Shown: positions 61,325 to 64,000 of the stretch, in pieces | Layout: each line of letters starts with the position of its first letter | Numbering within the stretch: position 1 is the first letter of the stretch | NCBI GenBank assembly: GCA_017545485.1 | Contig: JAFWMY010000011.1 | Span: forward strand, 97,675 to 161,674 | Reading direction: 5' to 3' | DNA: 64,000 bases | DNA from: Candidatus Saccharimonadota bacterium | Lineage (GTDB): Bacteria > Patescibacteriota > Saccharimonadia > Saccharimonadales > Saccharimonadaceae | Translations under genes and position numbers: made by a program | Notes under the pieces: generated by a model | What the model saw: the letters and a program-made list of their open reading frames with translations, nothing else | What the model was told of the DNA's origin: nothing | The model's database searches: none

Positions 61325-62089
61325 ATGATGATAGAAAAGCTAGGTTTACGAAGTGAAGATAACTCTTCTGGTTGGGATACTCTAGATAATACTCCATCTT
61401 TCGAAGACCATATCGCTAATCTTGATGATTTTGATGAAGAGAATCCTTTTTCTAATTTCAATTTCAACATGGAATCAAAAAACACAATTAACATCGATGC
61501 ACTAAGCCAGCCGATGAAAGATTTTTTTGAGCGTCAAGGATATGATCTATATGATTTGCCATCTGGTTTGGGCAGACCATTATTAAACGCTGAAGATTTA
61601 GGTGATATGTATCGCAAAATGAATAGGAGCGAGGCGAAACATGACAATATATTTGTGGGCGATATCATCGGCTCACAAGGCATAAAAGAACATAATACAA
61701 CTTTGGCTAGTTTTATGTCTTATCTATATAAAAACTATGACGACTCTTCTTCATATAATGGTCGTGCAGTTAGCCACTTGGGCGATAATTACAAAAGGGT
61801 TGCACGGGATATTTTAGAAAATATTACTCCCGGTGATTATGTGTCGGACGGAAAGTCTTATTTTCTTTGTGGAGACGGTAATCATAGAATATTCTATTTA
61901 GCAACAGCCCTAGAATTAGAATTGGCAGAATGTGGTAATGATGAAACAAAAAAATCCGAAGTCATTTCAAAGTATAAGATTCCAGCAATGGTCCATCCAA
62001 CGGATTCTGTGAAAGATCTAGGTGCAATTTTGGAGAAAAAAACAAAGGCATCCTCGTTTGAAATAGAATCTGGTTGGGATTTCCTTTAG
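61325..62089 (+). CDS. WD-motif accessory protein with ParB-like site
   Basis: A 254-aa acidic soluble protein. W17 starts WDTLDNTPSF, the shared N-terminal motif, and the protein ends ESGWDFL, echoing it. The central part has YFLCGDGNHRIFYLATALEL (about residues 178-197), which looks like the ParB/sulfiredoxin-type GxxHR nucleotide site, after VGDIIGSQGIKEHN. It could be a nuclease, kinase or CTPase-like protein. TGATATAAT (61310-61318) ends six bases before the ATG: leaderless. Flanked by the same kinds of repeats as the gene before it. Function unknown. Confidence 0.62.
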   Translation: MMIEKLGLRSEDNSSGWDTLDNTPSFEDHIANLDDFDEENPFSNFNFNMESKNTINIDALSQPMKDFFERQGYDLYDLPSGLGRPLLNAEDLGDMYRKMNRSEAKHDNIFVGDIIGSQGIKEHNTTLASFMSYLYKNYDDSSSYNGRAVSHLGDNYKRVARDILENITPGDYVSDGKSYFLCGDGNHRIFYLATALELELAECGNDETKKSEVISKYKIPAMVHPTDSVKDLGAILEKKTKASSFEIESGWDFL

Positions 62090-62114
62090 GGTATTAACAG
62101 ACTATTTTATAGAG
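62088..62114 (+). repeat. Downstream cassette repeat, copy 2
   Basis: AGGGTATTAACAGACTATTT then TATAGAG, beginning at the stop codon of the 61.3-kb gene; counterpart of 61182-61206. A third, shorter match (AGGGTACTTAACAGAAATTT) lies at 62180-62199. Confidence 0.6.
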
Positions 62115-62116
62115 AT

Positions 62117-62142
62117 AAAAATGCGTTTTTGGACGCATTTTT
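62117..62142. terminator. Bidirectional terminator after the 61.3-kb gene
   Basis: AAAAATGCGT and ACGCATTTTT form a perfect 10-bp stem around TTTTGG. Confidence 0.9.
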
Positions 62143-62204
62143 ATGCAAAATTGGCACAAAATAGCACTCTAGAATCTGCAGGGTACTTAACAGAAATTTG
62201 CCAC

Positions 62205-62228
62205 TAAAAAATCGGCGAAAATGCCGAG
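62205..62228 (-). terminator. Terminator after tRNA-Ile
   Basis: On the minus strand TCGGC and GCCGA pair around ATTTTC and are followed by a T run (A run at 62205-62211). Confidence 0.78.
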
Positions 62229-62240
62229 CTACATATAATC

Positions 62241-62317
62241 TGGTGGGGATATGTGGACTTGAACCACAGACCTCGTCATTATCAGTGACGCGCTCTAACC
62301 AGCTGAGCTATATCCCC
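62241..62317 (-). tRNA. tRNA-Ile (anticodon GAT)
   Basis: A 77-nt tRNA with encoded CCA. Acceptor GGGGATA/TATCCCC, anticodon loop CTGATAA giving GAT, T arm CTGTGG-TTCAAGT-CCACA. It follows tRNA-Ala by six bases on the minus strand, so the two form one transcript. Confidence 0.95.
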
Positions 62318-62323
62318 GGATAA

Positions 62324-62400
62324 TGGTGGAGTAACAGGGACTCAAACCCTGGACCTCTGCCTTGCAAAGGCAGCGCTCTAATCAACTGAGCTATTACCCC
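62324..62400 (-). tRNA. tRNA-Ala (anticodon TGC)
   Basis: A 77-nt tRNA with encoded CCA. Acceptor GGGGTAA/TTACTCC, anticodon loop TTTGCAA giving TGC. TGATAAAAT just upstream (about 62425-62417, minus) is a likely extended -10. Ala and Ile tRNAs are the usual pair of a bacterial 16S-23S spacer; here they are 1.5 kb from the 16S end. Confidence 0.95.
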
Positions 62401-62442
62401 GCGCGTTTATTATTTTATCAGATATTGTTATATTTTTCAAGA

Positions 62443-62967
62443 TTATTTAAAAACAACCTGGCGAGTCCACTCATACATAGCGATAGCGGCGGCGGCGCCA
62501 ACATTGACCGAGCGGGTTGAGCCAAAGGATTCTATGAATCTAACATCTTGGGCTTTCTCTAATAGTTCTGGAGTGATTCCGTTATTTTCGGAGCCAAAAA
62601 TAAGAGTAGTGTTAGACTTAAATGATTTAGAATGCAACTCTTTGGCGCGAGGAGTATTGTTTTCTATGGCAACTAATTCTCTTCCCTCCTGGGTTTTTAA
62701 AAAATCATTAATAGTAGCGTGGTGGATGATTTCAAGATATTTGTCGGTACACATGGCACCACGACGATTATACTTCTTTTTTCCGATAATATGGACTTTA
62801 CGAACATTAAAAGAGTTGGCGGTGCGAACGATGGATCCAATGTTAAAATCGTGTTCAACATTTTCTATGGCAATCTCAAGTGTAGTACGCTTTTTAGACA
62901 GCTCATCAAAAACTTGTTCATTACTCATTCCCTTGTATTCATCGGTGAGATTTCTAGTATCTTCCAT
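62443..62967 (-). CDS. SpoU/TrmH-family RNA 2'-O-methyltransferase
   Basis: A 174-aa trefoil-knot SAM-dependent methyltransferase for tRNA or rRNA ribose. Motif 1: EHDFNIGSIVRTANSFNVRKV (about 38-58, with the catalytic Arg). Motif 2: FGSENNGITPELL (about 127). Motif 3: SFGSTRSVNVGAAAAIAMYEW at the end. Without extra domains it resembles TrmL/TrmH cores; the target base cannot be told. Its promoter is half of the palindrome at 62969-62984 and lies so close that the leader is about two bases. Confidence 0.88.
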   Translation of the reverse strand: MEDTRNLTDEYKGMSNEQVFDELSKKRTTLEIAIENVEHDFNIGSIVRTANSFNVRKVHIIGKKKYNRRGAMCTDKYLEIIHHATINDFLKTQEGRELVAIENNTPRAKELHSKSFKSNTTLIFGSENNGITPELLEKAQDVRFIESFGSTRSVNVGAAAAIAMYEWTRQVVFK

Positions 62968-62968
62968 G

Positions 62969-62984
62969 TGCTATAATTATAGCA
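62969..62984. promoter_or_regulatory. Palindromic divergent promoter
   Basis: TGCTATAATTATAGCA is a perfect 16-bp palindrome that gives an extended -10 box (TGCTATAAT) on each strand. It serves the SpoU gene leftwards and the MazG-like gene rightwards. RNA polymerase can occupy only one orientation at a time. Confidence 0.75.
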
Positions 62985-63000
62985 TAAAGAGGAGGAACAG

Positions 63001-63342
63001 ATGAATTTTGATGAATATCAGAAAAAAGCCGCAAAATACGATCTAGCAAAAGCTACTACTGATTTAAAGAATGTGGGGTTTATTGAGAAGGTATTGGGAC
63101 TAGTCGGGGAAGCTGGTGAGACTGCTGATAAAATTAAGAAGATTTTACGCGATAAGGATGGGTTGGTTTCAGATGAAGATAAGGATTTAGTGACAAAGGA
63201 GCTTGGTGACACATTGTGGTATATTGCGGCGATTTCTCGGTATTTGAACGTTTCCCTGTCTGAAGTTGCCGAAGGTAATATTGAAAAATTGGAAAGTCGC
63301 TACCAGCGAAATCAGATACATGGTGAGGGGGATAAGCGCTAA
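63001..63342 (+). CDS. MazG-like nucleotide pyrophosphohydrolase
   Basis: A 113-aa all-helical protein. The metal site of the MazG/dUTPase superfamily is visible: GLVGEAGETADKIKKIL (ExxE helix, about 32-48) and KELGDTLWYIAAISRYL (ExxD helix, about 66-82). Such small forms clear non-canonical NTPs. GAGGAGG stands before the ATG and the leader from the palindromic promoter is about 17 bases. It converges with the small acidic protein gene, six bases apart. Confidence 0.85.
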   Translation: MNFDEYQKKAAKYDLAKATTDLKNVGFIEKVLGLVGEAGETADKIKKILRDKDGLVSDEDKDLVTKELGDTLWYIAAISRYLNVSLSEVAEGNIEKLESRYQRNQIHGEGDKR

Positions 63343-63348
63343 TAAAAA

Positions 63349-63732
63349 CTACTTTTCTGCTGCGTCCGGGCTATCTGGTTCGTCGTAAGCCCAGTCGTTA
63401 TCTGTTATGGCTTCATCGCCATGGGTATCTGTCATGCTGTTAGAATAGCCTTCTGGTAATTTTTGGTTTCTCTCTGGGTTAGTAGCAGGAATACTATTTG
63501 TGTTATTAAATTTTACCTCGTCAATTAGAGCGTCGTAAGTGGTTCCTTTAGAATCGGTTTCAGTTGTCTTGACCTCATCCTCGTTTTTTTCAAATTCATC
63601 ATAGGCCCAATTATTCGGACCGGTTGCCGGATCTCCATTATTTTTTACTGCACTATTGTAAATAGTATAGCCTGGTACATCTGGTTTGATTTGATTAATT
63701 GTCCCAGGAATAATGTTTTCTTTGTTTTTCAT
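63349..63732 (-). CDS. Acidic disordered protein with WAYDE repeats
   Basis: A 127-aa protein rich in Asn, Asp, Glu and Thr, probably disordered. Two copies of a short motif occur: NNWAYDEFEK (about 41-50) and NDWAYDEPDS (about 113-122). No signal peptide. AAGGAGC before ATG 63732, with TGTTATAAT about 30 bases upstream in the arm of the 16S terminator. It is the first gene after the 16S terminator on the same strand. No function recognised; style recalls the WD-motif proteins but the motif differs. Confidence 0.62.
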   Translation of the reverse strand: MKNKENIIPGTINQIKPDVPGYTIYNSAVKNNGDPATGPNNWAYDEFEKNEDEVKTTETDSKGTTYDALIDEVKFNNTNSIPATNPERNQKLPEGYSNSMTDTHGDEAITDNDWAYDEPDSPDAAEK

Positions 63733-63761
63733 ATTCTATTGCTCCTTTTTTTAATTATAAC

Positions 63762-63784
63762 AAAAATCCACCCTTTCGGGTGGA
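63762..63784 (-). terminator. Terminator of the 16S rRNA transcript
   Basis: TCCACCC and GGGTGGA pair around TTTC; on the minus strand the stem is followed by TTTTTG. It lies about 165 bases beyond the 16S 3' end. Confidence 0.82.
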
Positions 63785-63946
63785 GGTTTGTTTAACAACT
63801 TAGTTGTGCAATTTTCATCTCTTCAGTGTAAAGCTTAATGTTACGCCTCTTTAAAGAGGGCTGTTATGATTCAAGCTTGCAAATCATAACCGTAACCGAC
63901 CTTGCTACCTGCGACTTTACAGTTTCAGGCGCATAATTCCTTCTCA
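63785..63946 (-). other. 16S rRNA 3' trailer
   Basis: Between the 16S end and the terminator. Contains a stem CTCTTTAAAGAG at about 63847-63858 and an ATGATT/AATCAT pairing around 63867-63889, probably processing structure. No tRNA and no 23S sequence. Confidence 0.6.
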
Positions 63947-64000
63947 AGAAAGGAGGTAATCCATCCACACGTTCTCGTACGGATGCCTTGTTACGACTTA
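63947..64000 (-). rRNA. rrs: 16S rRNA, 3' end only
   Basis: The minus strand reads AAGTCGTAACAAGG (universal 1492-region) near 63998-63985, then ends with GGATTACCTCCTTTCT. The CCTCC anti-Shine-Dalgarno core is intact. One base differs from the usual GGATCACCTCC. The gene continues beyond the window. Confidence 0.95.

Noticed and set aside
62504..63004. 166-codon plus-strand frame opposite the SpoU gene
   Set aside because: Antisense shadow; the minus-strand frame has all three SpoU motifs.
1..64000. CRISPR arrays, insertion sequences, prophage
   Set aside because: No regularly spaced repeats, transposase or phage structural genes were seen. Repeats are limited to the tRNA-Asn copy and the cassette flanks.
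1..64000. Alternative genetic code (UGA as Gly)
   Set aside because: UGA ends real genes such as recJ, mraY and the GT4 gene, and long genes contain no in-frame UGA, so UGA is a stop here.

Overview
This looks like a chromosomal stretch of a Candidatus Saccharibacteria (TM7) or closely related Patescibacteria genome. That is an inference from gene content and style: AT-rich DNA, compact genes, short versions of MetK, IF2 and Fmt, a wall-active sortase with a large surface-protein substrate, a KGG stress protein, many small uncharacterised acidic proteins and a 16S rRNA gene not followed by 23S. UGA is used as a stop (for example at the end of recJ), so this is not a code-4/25 lineage such as Absconditabacteria or Gracilibacteria.

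Layout. 1-5.7 kb: a lipid/glycan pair (CDP-alcohol phosphatidyltransferase fragment, GT4), metK under a SAM riboswitch, a two-component system, tRNA-Leu and a sortase. 5.7-16.4 kb: PEGA and DUF4367-like membrane proteins, gltX, a surface protein, a DUF3048 protein, tRNA-Glu, der, PIN-PhoH, pth and dprA. 16.4-23.2 kb: a candidate 310-nt structured RNA, topA, a sigma-region-4/HARE-HTH protein and a type IV coupling-protein-like ATPase. 23.2-31.2 kb, minus strand: a reduced division/cell-wall cluster rsmH - 21-codon ORF - structured RNA - ftsL - ftsI - mraY - ftsW - murG - ftsQ-like. 31.2-38 kb: a structured non-coding stretch, a KwaB-like (DUF4868) gene, pnuC, a CYTH protein, recJ, a winged helix and priA. 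38-41 kb: a TetR-like regulator divergent from a bile-salt-hydrolase-like enzyme, then def-fmt. 41-55 kb: infB, tRNA-Asn with a duplicated 3' end, surface protein, HerA-like ATPase, GT2, acyl-CoA ligase, a large acidic protein, rpsA-like, a ROK kinase and an HExxH protein. 55-62 kb: a GC-rich foldback element, a small RNA candidate, three ABC transporter genes and two accessory genes in matching flanks. 62-64 kb: tRNA-Ile, tRNA-Ala, a SpoU methyltransferase, a MazG-like protein, an acidic protein, and the 3' end of 16S rRNA.

Gene expression. At least 18 protein genes carry an extended -10 box (TGnTATAAT or a close variant) ending 6-7 nt before the start codon, so the predicted transcript begins on or next to the ATG: leaderless mRNAs on a large scale. 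Other genes have a leader with a clear GGAGG-type ribosome site, and the 16S end keeps CCTCC. The two stand-alone RNA candidates use full TTGACA-17-TATAAT-type promoters instead.

Best candidates for something new: (1) the cassette-like island at 60.2-62.2 kb, where two unrelated proteins share an N-terminal WD[ST][LV] motif (also in the 51.2 kb protein) and matching upstream and downstream repeats; (2) the structured RNAs at 16.4, 30.1, 55.3 and 55.8 kb; (3) a SAM riboswitch whose P1 helix covers the metK start codon; (4) the leaderless promoter pattern; (5) the 21-codon ORF and RNA inside the division cluster.
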